From the NCBI GenBank assembly GCA_951802195.1, contig OX637620.1:1488001-1552000 (forward strand): a DNA stretch of 64,000 bases, in the 5' to 3' direction. Origin of the DNA: Tausonia pullulans. Its lineage: Eukaryota; Basidiomycota; Tremellomycetes; Cystofilobasidiales; Mrakiaceae. The notes beneath the pieces are model-generated. The model was not told where the DNA came from and did no database searches. It was given only the letters and a program-made list of their open reading frames with translations. Made by a program: the position numbers and the translations under genes. Shown here in pieces: positions 1-11,176 of the stretch. Numbering within the stretch: the stretch's first letter is position 1; the number at the start of each line of letters is the position of its first letter.

Positions 1-221
1 TCCCGAACATCATGCATATCTGCGTCTTCGAGCTGGCGCCTCGTCCCGGTGCGCACGGTAACTTGACCCGTAAAGTCACCATCGAGGCCGCACATAAGGT
101 CATCAAGCGGTGGAAAGAGGAGAACGGCAGGGAAGAGGCAAATGGGAGCCCCTCGCTGGAGGGGGCCGTGGCGCCCATCATCTCACGCATAGTTGACCGA
201 ATCATGGAGGCGCACCGTTGA
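1..221 (+). CDS. 3' end of an unidentified protein
   Basis: An open frame runs in from the left edge and stops at 219-221. It would encode about 72 residues, with a stretch reading FELAPRPGAHGNLTRKVT followed by a charged, probably helical segment (VIKRWKEENGREE). I do not recognise the family. The reading frame is open from base 3, so this may be the last exon of a gene that lies mostly outside the window; the first in-frame ATG at 12 is probably internal. No domain can be assigned, and it could still be a chance frame. Confidence 0.35.
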   Translation, partial: PNIMHICVFELAPRPGAHGNLTRKVTIEAAHKVIKRWKEENGREEANGSPSLEGAVAPIISRIVDRIMEAHR

Positions 222-720
222 CTCTATGAGCAAACCTTCTTCCCAAAGAGCGTCCCGAGACAAAGGCTTGCAGACTTCTACAGGAAGTTCTCCATGGCAG
301 ACGTCATCAGTTCCATCGTATATGCCTCTGTTGGTTCGCAGTGCCCTCTTCGCGTCGCCTCAAGGCGTCCTCGTCCTCACATTTTCCAGCTTCTCCTCCC
401 TTACCTTTCTCTTTTGGTCATGTTCCGGAGTGCCTCTTCCATCTGTGGTGCGCATGATCTGGGGAGACGGTGGCACCCGGCTCTCACTGGGCGCGATCTG
501 TTGGTCCGCTTATCTATACCTGTTTTTTCAGTTGGCTCGCTTGCATAGCTTTGCGATGGACACACAGCTTTAACTCAGTCAATAATAGCAACTACGCAGC
601 TCTTTCGGTCTCGGTCTTTTCCTCCTTCGTCGAAGAGTGGGCAAGAACCTGACGCGGCCAACCGACGTTATGCAAGGTGGAATCATGCCTCAGCAGCTTC
701 TCATCAATCCTTCCTGACCG
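222..720. other. Intergenic, 3' flank of two convergent genes
   Basis: Nothing supportable is seen here. The overlapping frames give low-complexity, Ser/Leu-rich translations with no family resemblance. The stretch probably holds the 3' ends of the left-edge gene and of the bZIP gene. Confidence 0.5.
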
Positions 721-3268
721 TCAGCCTCCATGCTCTTCCCCCATCTGCATCGCCAACAGCTCCTCCACCTGGTGACCGCCACTCTCGAGGCCTAGAGCAT
801 GTGGGTCGCGCTCGTGACCGTGCTCCTGCTGTTGTGAGTAATGATGCAGCTCCTCGTGGTGTAGTTGAGGATCGAGGTAATGGGGTTCGGCGCCTTCATC
901 GTAATGGCCGTGGTCCTCGTAATGATGCCCGTGCAATGCATCCACCGACGGGTCGTGTTCGTGCTCGTAATGCTGGTCGTGCAAGTGTGCGTCCTCCGGC
1001 GGATTGTGATGGTCCGGGTGGTGGTCGTGATGGTGGTGGTCCTCATGCGGCGGCAGGTCAGGTCGCGGAGCAGGCCCCTTGGCCGCCTCAAGGTCCGCGA
1101 GTTGGCGCTCAAGCGCGGCAACGCGGATCTTCTGGCGCTCCCGGAACCGTCGCTGCTTCTCGCGGTTCTTTTTCTTGGCGATTTCTTGCTTCGTGAGAGC
1201 CCGCTCAGCAGCCTCGCTCTCGGTGACTTTGCCGCTCGATCCAGGCGAGGTCCGAGAGGGAAGGCCAGGGGGAGGGGACGACTTCGGAGCGATCGGGGGA
1301 CATCTTGAGGGGGAGGATGGGGACGTGAAAGGGCCAGGATCGTGCACGCCGGGTTCGAAGTCGATTTGTTGTGGATGGTTGGGAGCGGGAGGGTGCGAGT
1401 CAGAGTGAGAGGAGTGCAGATGAGAGTCATAGGACGAGTCGCCATTGACAGGGGGAGCGGCGGGTTGATCGGGGTCGAAGGAGGGCAAGGGCTGGCCAAA
1501 GGGGGATAGGGATTGCTCGGTCGAATGCTCGGCCTGATGGGTGTACGGGTAGTAGGACTGCTCGCCCGGGCTGCTAGAACCGGTGGACGACGATGCAGCG
1601 GCCCCGTTGGCGGCGGCGTGGGTGATGGAGTCGTAAAAATTGGAAATGACGTCCGGATGAACATCATGGTGCAGGTCGTTGTGGGTGGCATCGCCGCCGT
1701 CAAGGGAGGCATGATATGGCTGAGTGGAAGGTCCGGCGACGGCATTGTGCGAGAAGGAGGATCGGCTCGGTCCCGCCTCCGCCGAGACGTCCTCACCGCC
1801 TATGTTGTCCCGTCGAAACTGCTCGACGAGCTGACCGATATCCTCCGGTCCCGCCTCGCCATGAAGGAGCGGCTCATCTCGAGCACTCGACGTCGGTAGG
1901 GATTGCTCGGCATCCGCCGGACTGGCAGTCTCCTGGGCGTTCAGCGCTTCTCGATGCTGCAAGTCAGAGAGAAAGCCAGCAAGTGAGAAGATTGTCCAAC
2001 ATAAACTAGGGACGAAGATAGACTGGAGACTGACCAGATGCCAGGCATGCAGAGCTGCCTCCCCGCCCAAATGTGCCAGAAGCAGCTCCTCCATCCCAGC
2101 CAGCAGCCGTCTGCCCCTCTGTCGATCTGCCTGCAGACTGAGCACGTAGGCTCGCGATATTGCGAGGATCCTTCGCGCATCTATTGTAACGCCGGTAGTA
2201 GATTCGTGACTATGCCAAATCAAAGGTTTGTTTCAGTCGGAAGGCACTGAGGTCGATCTCAGGTCGGGCGGCCGATGGGACACTCACGCGAAAGCCTGTT
2301 TGAGGGACGGCACCGTTCGGCGCAAGCTCTTGACCGCAGATTCTATCTTGGCATCCCACACGGGGGGTGTTCGGGGAACCGCTGATCGTGGTGCGAAAGG
2401 TGGCCGACGTAGCGCCGTCGCCGTCGTCGGAGGCATGTTGCGGCTGACAGACCCGACTGGCCGTCCAGGAGGGCGCTTGATTGGTGGGGGCTGCTGTGAG
2501 GCTGAAGATTTAGCCCGGGATCGTCTGGACCTGGGTCGCGATGGGCCGGCCTCTGCTGTTGGTCAACAATAAAGACAGTAAGCAAGTGCGTGAGCCGATA
2601 TTCCAGATGACCTGACCTCAAGAGGCACGGACGGGACAGACCGGACTCACGTTCGTCAGAATCTGGTTGGTTCTTTTTGCCTTGATTCGATGGGGATTGA
2701 TGTTCTGACGAAGGGTCAACTCTCATTGTGTGCGGGTGGCTTGCCGGAGCCTGTCCGCCCGCCACGGAAGCTTGTGGATCGTCTGTCTCTCCCTGACCCT
2801 CCGGTGTCGTAGCCGCCAGCCAATCCTCGGTGGCTTGGATTTCGGTTGGTTGATGTTGCTCCAGTGAGATGTGGCTCTCTGCAATAGCAGCAGCCGTCGC
2901 ATGGTCGTCCGCTCTAGAGGGGGAAGAGAGGAAGTGCGTCAGGACGCCAATCCTTGACGACGGACGCGGCAGACGGGTCTGTCTGTACGACAGCATGCTT
3001 TCCGCACTCACCCTATCCGTTGCCCATTCCCTTCTTGCTCAGTCTCATTTCCTTCCCCAAGAGACTCGTCATATGAAGCCTGAGCAGCTGCTGCCTCACC
3101 CAGGGCCCGGATCATGGCCAAAGGGTCGATGGCAGCGGCGACGGCGTCGCCAGTTGCTGACGACCCTTCTCCTCCATTTGGGTCGACCTGAGGGACGTCA
3201 ACGATCTGCTGGTTCTGTTGGAGCCACTCTGGGAGCCATGCGGGCAGATCGGGCGGCTCGCTTGCCAT
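721..3268 (-). CDS. AT-hook and bZIP transcription factor with His-rich tail
   Basis: Five exons (3268-3012, 2913-2651, 2552-2288, 2209-2035, 1956-721) sum to 2196 bases, or 731 residues, with all junctions in phase. The fourth intron is 78 bases, so it reads through in frame. The start chosen is the ATG in CGTCATGGC at 3268. An AT-hook core (KRPPGRPVG, about residues 199-207) precedes a bZIP basic region (NREKQRRFRERQK, from about 584; N-x7-R signature present). The leucine zipper is short and soon broken by prolines. The last 108 residues hold 29 histidines mixed with Asp and Glu. The middle is Ser/Pro-rich and probably disordered. A nuclear DNA-binding regulator is inferred; its targets are unknown. 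The His-rich tail could bind metal, but nothing proves it. Confidence 0.75.
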
Positions 3269-3580
3269 GACGAGTGCGGTCGAGTTGGATGGAGGTCGGG
3301 AGTAACTGACGCGCGAGGAAGGCTCTGCCAGGTCGCGCCGCGGCGTCTGCTGCTCAGCCTCCGCTCTTTCTTGCTTCGTGTCTCTATTAGGCAGGCCTGT
3401 CAGACCACCACTGGTTGCTATTATGTCAACAAATTCCACCTTGCTCTGTGTCTTTCACTATGTCGGTGCCCAAAGAGCTCAAGATGGGACTCTCTCCCTC
3501 GCACTCTGTTTCGCCTTAAAAACCAGACTCGCTCCAGGGAAAAGATTGTGCATAGTGCATAGAGAAGAGATCCCGCTCGT
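3269..3580. other. Intergenic between two minus-strand genes
   Basis: About 310 bases hold the 3' end of the eIF2 beta gene and the upstream region of the bZIP gene. No coding or RNA signal is recognised. Confidence 0.5.
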
Positions 3581-5606
3581 CTAAGCCGCCTTCTGAGCCT
3601 TTCTGCGACCGATCTGTGCCTGGAATCCGCTCTTGATCGGGTTAACTGACCGCCGGGAGCCGCAAGCCTGAAGGGGAAGGAAGCCAGGATCAGCAAGCTT
3701 CAGAGGATGTGAGGTGACGCAAATGACGACGCACCATGCAGTTCATGAAGAAGATACGGTTCTCCTTGGCGAGGAGGGTGTCTGGCGACTTGCACGTTTT
3801 GCAGGTGACGTACTCGACTAAGGATACACGTGGAAAATCAGCCCCAGCCCGTCTTCAGACTGAGGAGAGCATATAACGCACCGATATACCGCCTGAGGAC
3901 GTTCTCCATATTCTTCTGCGTGTAACGACCCTTGATGACCAGCCGATGGCTACCGTCGACGGATCCGCTCGTACCCAGCTCGGCGAAGAGGAACGAGATG
4001 ACGTGCTCGTCCTGGCGGTGCATCCGCTTGCAGATGTCGGCCAGGTTACCAAAGATGGTCTTCTTGTTGCCCTCCTTCTGAACGGCCGGGGTCGGGATGT
4101 TGTACCGGCGGCGGTCTCCGGCAAGCTCGGGATTCTGGTTGCGAAGAATACGGAAAGCACGGGAGAGGAGCTACGAGAAGGAGACGAGTGAGGAGACGTC
4201 CGTGGCACGGAAAGCTGAAGAGCGCAGAAGAAGCAAGCCAAGGAAGAACGCACCTCGTCATAGGTGTACTCGCGGTCTGTTCCGATCCAGGCCTGATGTT
4301 CGTCACTGTCTCCACCAGCGGCACTCTCAGCGGCGCCAGATCCCTCGCCGAAGACGTTGTCCCCGAGCTCAGTCTCCTTGTACTCCGGGGCAGCACCTCC
4401 ATCGTCGTCGTCATCGCCTTCGGCCCCCTTGGCTCCAGCGGCGGCAGGGCCGTCCTCGGCGAGTTCACGCTCGAACTGCTCGAGGTCGAAGGCGGCCTTC
4501 TTGGACTGAACAGGGCAAATGTGGGCGTGGTCAGCTCTGCAGGTGCCATCCTGTAATGAATTTGGTATCGCACCTTCTTCTTCTTCTTCTTGAGGTCATC
4601 GAACAGGGCCTCGGGGGCAACATCTCCAGTGTCAACTACCTCAGTGGACTCCTCGACAACATCCTGGGGACGGCGTGAATGAAAGGGCGATGGTAAGCCT
4701 CAATAGCGATGTGCGGAGCAGTGGATGAGCCATTGCTGTCAGACGACTAGTTAAGGCGTCTGGCAGCTCGTAGTGTGAAGAGGGGCCGACTGACGTTTCC
4801 AAGAAGGTCCTTGTTGGCGGACTTCTTCTTCCTGCTCGACCAGAGCGGTAACAACCCTATCAGCTTTCGATCCTGCTCTGATCAGCGTTGCGCTGACACG
4901 ATGGGTGCTGACTTCTTCTTCAGGTTGGCGAAAGCGTCCTCGACGTCGTCCTCGGCCTTGGCCTCCTCATCAGCGGCGGGCCTCTCCTCAGTAGCCTCGG
5001 CCGGGGCAACCTCATCTTCGGGGTTGAAGTCGACCTTCTTAGACTTCCTATGAGATGAGAAAAGGAGGCGCGTGGGTAGAAGACAGAGGGGGGTGAGTCA
5101 GTCGTGACGTCCGAGGTCATGAGGAAGTGGAAGGCAAGGCCCGGTGGAAGCAAGCGCTCGTCTGGAATCTCTTCGCATCGCGCTCTCGCTCGCACTCTTG
5201 CGTCTACTCTCTCTAGCTCTGATAAGGAACCAAGTTATCGAATTGACCGGTCGGTGTGCCCGTTCGGCCATCGAATGGGCTAGAGGGAGGTTGAGGAAGA
5301 CGAGACGAGGACAAGGCTCGCGTGCCTTTCTGCTCTTTGAGCGTGAGTCGCGAGGGAGAGAGCCCCGCCTGGCTCCAGCTGCTATTAGCCCTCGTGACCG
5401 TCGTCTCAGGCTTGGGCTCTCTGTCGAGTGACCAGAGTCAAAGGTCGACGACGGCGAGAAGGGCGAGCAACCGAACGAGGAAGGCCAGGCGAGGAAGAGC
5501 GCGAGCTAGGGCGGGAAAGGCGAGCGTTGGACCCCGAAAGAACGGGCCGCAGGGAGTGGACTCGCTTCTTCTTCTTGATGCCGGCGAAAATGTCGTCCTC
5601 AGACAT
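3581..5606 (-). CDS. SUI3: Translation initiation factor eIF2 subunit beta
   Basis: eIF2 beta is part of the ternary complex that carries initiator Met-tRNA to the 40S subunit. The N-terminal lysine boxes bind eIF2B epsilon and eIF5. Exons: 5606-5566, 5047-4913, 4831-4795, 4663-4574, 4505-4254, 4170-3882, 3817-3735, 3667-3581. The protein starts [14 protein letters not shown] and carries three lysine boxes, the later ones LKKKKKKSANK and LKKKKKKSKK. The core includes [19 protein letters not shown], and the zinc-binding C-terminus reads CKTCKS then [17 protein letters not shown], giving the C2-C2 set. The first intron (518 bases) appears to use a GC donor (AA|GCGAGT); a GT donor three bases further on with a shifted acceptor is the alternative. 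All three lysine boxes are cut by introns. The gene is transcribed divergently from ATP3. Confidence 0.95.
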
Positions 5607-6298
5607 GGTTGCGAGAGCTCGGGGGTGAGAAAGGGGGGAGGGACGGGTGGGGGAAGCGAACGGGTGGTGGTGGTCGAAGAGCGTCAAAGAGGGAAAAGGG
5701 CGTGGGCGGCTGGCGCGCCTGGTGCTGCTGCTTCACGAGCTTTCTCTCAAATTCCAGGGGTAGCGGCTCAATTATCAATTATTGGCAGTCGTTAAGGAGA
5801 TGGTACTTGATTATAACGGCGCTGCGTCTGGGTCATAGGCAAGGGTGAGAAACTATTCAGATGAGAAGAGGCCACGCATCAGTGGATACCTGGCCGCTCT
5901 TGGTCGAGTTGCTCGATGCCTCATCTGTGTGGTGATGTGAGATCAGTGGCGATGCTCGCGCGCAGCCAGGCACGACCGCGGCAGGATCGGGGCGATCTCT
6001 TTACGGCATCTGGCGAGTACGAGCAGATCGCGACTTCGGCAGCACGACACTGATGGGAATTAGCGGCCAATATCCTTGTCTATGCAGCGACTGCAAGCCG
6101 ACAGCACCATACAACTAGCACGCGCGGGCAGCGCCCCGCCGAAAAACGCGCGGAAACCCGGCCTGGTGTACGAGCGCAAGGCGGGTCAGGGTGAGGCGGA
6201 TGAGAGTGAGGCGGGCGAGGGAAGGGGAACAGCGAGCGAGGGCCCTTCGCCCTCTTCTCTTCGTCCGACCACCAACGCAACCCTCTACCCCCGTCGCC
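5607..6298. promoter_or_regulatory. Divergent promoter of eIF2 beta and ATP synthase gamma
   Basis: This 692-base stretch separates two divergent housekeeping genes and should contain both promoters and 5' UTRs. No TATA box or defined operator could be picked out with confidence. Confidence 0.5.
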
Positions 6299-8712
6299 AT
6301 GTCTTTCGCCTCCCCTCGCACCCTCCGGCCCCTTGCCAGGACCCTGGCCCAGGCTGGCCCTGCTCCTGTGCAGGTCAGGAACATGGCCACCCTTCGTGAG
6401 ATCGAGATGAGGTGCGCTTCCCTTTCCTTCTCTCGCCTGGGGCCTTTACCCTCGTCCTTCCTCCCTCTCGCCTCCCAGCTCCAGGCTGATGGATGTCCGC
6501 TTCCCCTCGCTATCCTCCCAGGCTCAAGTCGGTCCGCAACATCGAGAAGATCACCAACGTGAGTCCAACGTTCGTCCCAAGGCAATCGGACTGGGCCCAG
6601 AAGCGCCGTCGTCGCGCCGAGCTCCCTTGCTTCTCGTCGCCCGAAGGCGGCGGCGGCGCGGCGGGCGGACGGCCGGGGTCGAGCAAGACGCTCGCCCGTT
6701 CGCGCCTGCGATGGAGCTTCGAGAAGGGGCTCTGCCAGCCTTCCTGTCGTGCCCGAGCTTCGTCGAACGAGCTCGTCGTCCACTTGCGTTTGAGAGAGTG
6801 GACCTTGGGTCGTCCGCGGATCTGAGGCGTGGAGTGACGCGCTCGGGCAGGGTTGGAGGCGAGGAGCACCAAGGACGGAGGGGATGCTCCGTCACCTCGC
6901 CTCATAGGGAGACGACGACGCCGTCATTCTGTCCCTTCATCCAGGACGGCTGAGCAGCAACAGACCTCTGCCACGTGTGATGAGTCCCCACTCGACATGT
7001 CCGCCGGGGGAGCTCGACCACAATGGGGGAGAGGGGCGGAGGAGAGAACGGCTTGGAGGCCGGATGAGCGAGCTCATCGCTTTCGAGCTCAACCGCACCA
7101 CTTGCCTCCTTGATTCTGTTCTCTCACATACCGGTGTTCTCTCCTCGCTCATGAGCGAATCGACCTCTTCGGATGGCCCATCGCGACTCTCCGAGAGTTG
7201 GTTGCTATCTGCAACCACTTCTTTGAAGCTCCCTCTTTTGGGCTATGGAGCGGCCCGGACGTCGTCGGGCCTGCTCATATACCCGATCAAAATCGCTGAC
7301 ACCCTTGTCCTGCTTCCCTGACCTCTCCAGTCGATGAAGGTTATCGCTCAGACCCGTCTCGCCAAGGCTCAGCGCGCCATGGGTGTCGCCAAGTCCTACG
7401 GTGCCGCCAACGAGGGTCCGTTCTCTCCCGCCCTCTCGCTCTTTCAACCTTACACTCTCCCGCCTTTAAATCTCGTCCCTCCTTCTCCCTCCGCTCTCCT
7501 GCCTCTCCTCCTTCTGCATATGTTCTTCCCTGGCGCGCTGGACTGTGTAATCTGACCCGTCTTTTCCCCGCTGCTGTCGCCCTACAGAGCTCTTCAAGAA
7601 CTCCGAGGCCCAGTCTGGAGAGGGAAAGGTCCTCGTCATCGCCATCACCTCTGACTCTGGTCTTTGCGGTGGTATCCACTCCTCGGTCTCCAAGGCCGCG
7701 AAGAAGGCTCTCCTTGCTGCCCCCGAGACCCGCATGGTCGTCATTGGTGACCGCGCCAAGGCCCAGATCTCGCGTGCTGCCCCCAACGCCATGGAGCTCT
7801 CCTTCTCCGCCATCGGCAAGGACATTCCCTCGTTCGCCGCCGCTTCTCAGGTCGCCGACGAGATTCTCAAGGCTGGCATCGAGTTTGACGAGGTGGGTGG
7901 CGAGCATTCGCCATCCATGGACACTCGCGTTCGGAGCTGAACATCCCTTTCTCCCCGTCTTTCTCTTCGCAGATCAACATCATCTACAACAAGTTCATTT
8001 CGGCCATTTCCTACGAGGCCCGGACCATCAAGGTCTTCTCGCAGAAGTCCCTTGCCGCTGGTGGTGCGTTCGCCGTGGCACATATTTCCAGACACCGACC
8101 CTTCACTCACCAGCTCCGCTTCTCTGTGAACAGCTGGATTCTCCAAGTACGAGATGGAGGAGGACGTCACCAAGGACCTCGTCGAGTTCGCTCTCGCCAA
8201 CGCCATCTACGCTGCCCTCGTTGAGGGACACGCCGCTGAGATCTCGGCTCGTCGCACTGCCATGGAGAACGCCTCCAAGGTGCGTCAAGCGCTAAGTCCA
8301 CTATGGGGAACGAACTAGACTGACAGTCAATCCCTTTCTCTCTTTCTCAGAACGCTCGCGAGATGATGGGTGCCCTCCAGATGAAGTACAACCGTGGACG
8401 TCAGGCCGTCATTACCAACGAGCTGTACGTGGACCGTTCTTCGTTGACGTCTCTCCAGCGATTCGACAAGCTGACATCTATCTCTTTGTTTTTCTCTTCT
8501 CAGCATTGACGTGAGAACCCATCGCTCCAAGCTCATTGTTCCCCTGCTTTGCGCATTGACTGATATGTTCTCTATCCTTCCTTTCTTCTCGACCGCTCGT
8601 CCCCTATTAGATCATCACTGTGAGCAGTCACTCATTGTCTTGACTCCCGTTCCATGCGTTGTATTCTGACTCATTGCCCTCCTTTCCTCTTCAGGGTGCC
8701 TCTGCTCTTTAA
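6299..8712 (+). CDS. ATP3: Mitochondrial F1-ATPase gamma subunit
   Basis: The gamma subunit is the central rotor shaft of mitochondrial ATP synthase. Ten exons (6299-6411, 6522-6558, 7331-7415, 7588-7892, 7973-8063, 8134-8279, 8351-8424, 8504-8510, 8611-8619, 8695-8712) sum to 885 bases, or 294 residues. The start MSFASPRTLRPLARTLAQ is a typical mitochondrial presequence. The mature part begins ATLREIEMRLKSVRNIEKIT and contains MKVIAQTRLAKAQ and the family segment ITSDSGLCGGIHSSV. It ends in the conserved C-terminus RGRQAVITNELIDIITGASAL. That C-terminus is only restored by joining exons of 7, 9 and 18 bases. Intron 2 is unusually long (772 bases). Length fits the family. Confidence 0.97.
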
Positions 8713-9292
8713 ATGGGCGCTGGCTTGGCTTGTCGTTGATGGGAGTAGGAAGAAGAAGAAGAAGGAGGCTCGTTTGGGGCGTCGTCGTCGTTTAGACCCT
8801 GGCACTTGAAAAGGAGAGAGCCGGAGATGTTGGAGATTTAAGCTCTTGATTCTGCGAACACCCTTTTGGCGGCTGTGAGACGTCAAGTGCATGAAAGAGG
8901 ATAGAGATGCGGTCTGTCAGTGAAAGCCGAGCGGGCGGAGCGGATTGCGGTGATTCCGTCAGAACACGTACTTGGACAATAACACTGATGATTGCACGCA
9001 GAGCAGATGGCGGTCAGCTCAGGATGAGTGAAGGTCGCGAGAAAGAGGTCCGGCCGCGCAGCGCTCTCTTACGCCCTGCAGCGCGCTGGCTGCCGCGGGG
9101 GGGGACCTCGAAGTTCTTTCCGCCCGCTCCTTCTCCCCTCGCAACCTCAGTTCCCAAGAAGCAAAGGTTCATACACCCCTTGCTCTTCCGCCCGCCTGCT
9201 TGCTCCAGCCCTCTCGCCCTCTCTCTCCTGACACACTTCCTCTCGACTACGCTCTATCTCCTGCCTGCCCTCGTCGTCTTCGCGCTCCTCAG
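8713..9292. promoter_or_regulatory. Intergenic and promoter of eL27
   Basis: This holds the 3' flank of ATP3 and the upstream region of the eL27 gene, which becomes pyrimidine-rich just before the start, as is common for ribosomal protein genes. No other gene is seen. Confidence 0.45.
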
Positions 9293-10685
9293 ATGGTCAA
9301 GGGTGCGTCGCCTCGGCAGACTTTTGAGGGCGTCTCTTCTCTCCGCCGGACCCTCTGGCTGACTTCTTGCCTGTTCTTCCTTCTTTCCCCCCCTAGGTGA
9401 GAACCTGTTTCTCTATCGGCGGCACGACGGTGTAATGCTCTCCTCGGCGTTGAGACACCAGGCCCGCCCCTTCTTTCGGAGACCCGGCGAGGGAGAGGAC
9501 GGGGCAGGCAGGAGGCAGAAGGCGCGCAGAGACAGCGAGTCGAGGAAGCAGGAGGAGGCGACCAGGCGATCACCGCTCGAGGCACGGAGCGAGCCTCTCA
9601 GCCGCTAGCTCTGCTTCAGGAGGAATGCTAGCAGCCATGCTGTTCCAGGCGAGGTCCTGCCTGGCCTCGCAGGCAGCCATGGTCCCACGCGGCCGGCAAC
9701 CCGCGCCTTCATCCTGCCCTGCCTCTGCCCGCGTGCCGCGCGAGGAGTGTCTGGTCTTCAAGCCAAGGGACCTCGCATTGCTGACGATTTTGCTCCGTCT
9801 CCTTCTCGTCATACGCTCTTGTGGCCTTCAGTCTACAAGCCCGGAAAGGTACGTTTATAGCTCCTCGCGTCTTACTGCTGAGAAGGCTTAGAGTCTTGTC
9901 GACGCGGAGAGCCCAGAGAGACTGACTGACCTTCGGTTCGCCTTCGCCTTCTCGTTTTCTCAACTCGCCTCTTCTGCCTTCTCCCTCGCCTATCCTCTCC
10001 TCCTCTCTCGTTGTCTCGCTCCTGTCCTCGTCCACCACCACCACATCACCAGGTCGCCGTTGTTCTCTCTGGTCGCCAGGCCGGAAAGAAGGTCGTCGTC
10101 ATCAAGCAGTACGACGATGGCACCAAGGAGAGGCCCTACCCCCACGCCATCGTTGCCGGCATCGAGAAGTACCCCCTTAAGGTCACCAAGTCCATGGGTG
10201 CCAAGCGCGTCGCTCGTCGCTCGAGGGTCAAGCCTTTCATCAAGGTGCGTTTGAGCGTTAAGCGTTTGGGGCCGGGATGGTGCGCGCGCGCGCGCGGGGA
10301 TGGCTTGTGTCGCCCGCTCGCGTTCGCTGCTCATCCTCGATGATGGCTAGTGGGAGTCGAGTAGCGAAACTCGAGATCGAGATCAAGGAGCTGACTGGCC
10401 GACGTCTACCTGTTTCGCTCCAGGCTATCAACTACACCCACCTCATGCCCACCCGGTACGCCCTCGACCTCGAGGCCCTCAAGGGCTCCGTCACCGTCGA
10501 GACCTTCAAGGAGCCTTCCCAGCGCGAGGACTCCAAGAAGGCCATCAAGAAGATTCTCGAGGAGAGGTACACCTCGGGCAAGAACCGCTGGGTGGGTCGC
10601 TTCTAAACGTCGATTGTTTTGATCTGGACCACCGGCGCTGACCCTTCCTTGATTGTCTCAGTTCTTCACCGCTCTCCGCTTCTAA
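9293..10685 (+). CDS. RPL27: 60S ribosomal protein eL27
   Basis: eL27 is a structural protein of the large ribosomal subunit. Five exons (9293-9302, 9832-9848, 10053-10244, 10424-10591, 10662-10685) sum to 411 bases and give 136 residues, the usual length. Recognisable segments are [59 protein letters not shown] and the C-terminal KNRWFFTALRF. The first exon carries only 10 coding bases and the second 17. Intron 1 is 529 bases and contains an internal TAG|GTGAGA site after a pyrimidine tract at 9396/9397, discussed as a possible recursive splice site. A (CG)n run lies in intron 3 near 10280. Confidence 0.97.
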
Positions 10686-11176
10686 GGGAAGAATCACGCC
10701 TTAGGTGTCGTCGTATGGCCATGGTCTCTTCTTGTTGTTCGTGAGGGGTGCGCGTGGACTGTGAAAGCAGCATAAGAAAGAGTGGACCGAGGCGGGACCG
10801 ACAACGGCCGTCTCCCTAAGATAGCGAAACATGCAATGTCCCAAGTCCAGCGATGCAATCTTACTGGAAAAACATACACTAGGTCGATGATCGTGGCGTG
10901 GGTGAGTGAAGACTGGGTGATAAGTCTCGAAGCAACCTCCCCAAGTCGAGACAGTCATCCGGTCCTCTCGACATTCCAAGACTCTGCATACCTGCTCACT
11001 TTGAATATGCAGGCGGGCAGTCTTCAGTTGTCAGCCTTGGCAACTCGTCATGACGAGCTTTCGCCCAGATGGGGAGGACACCGCAGTGTAGGCCTGTCTG
11101 CGAAGGAAGAGGTGAAGCGGCGTCGACCGACAGACGCCAAAGGCTTTCTCCCACCAACCTCTCTTCTCCTCCCGTT
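10686..11176. other. Intergenic between two plus-strand genes
   Basis: About 490 bases with no recognised gene or RNA. It holds the eL27 3' flank and the upstream region of the next gene, which is CT-rich close to its ATG. Confidence 0.45.

Noticed and set aside
792-1796. A 334-residue frame overlapping the bZIP gene
   Set aside because: It is the shadow frame of the His/Asp-rich coding sequence, reading as Thr/Arg/Pro repeats.
6970-7310. Possible C/D-box snoRNA in ATP3 intron 2 (a GTGATGA near 6976)
   Set aside because: No D box at a suitable distance; the nearest CTGA is about 300 bases away and fits a branch point instead.
10270-10300. (CG)n run as a functional element
   Set aside because: A short alternating run inside an intron, also seen at 21303; no evidence beyond composition.
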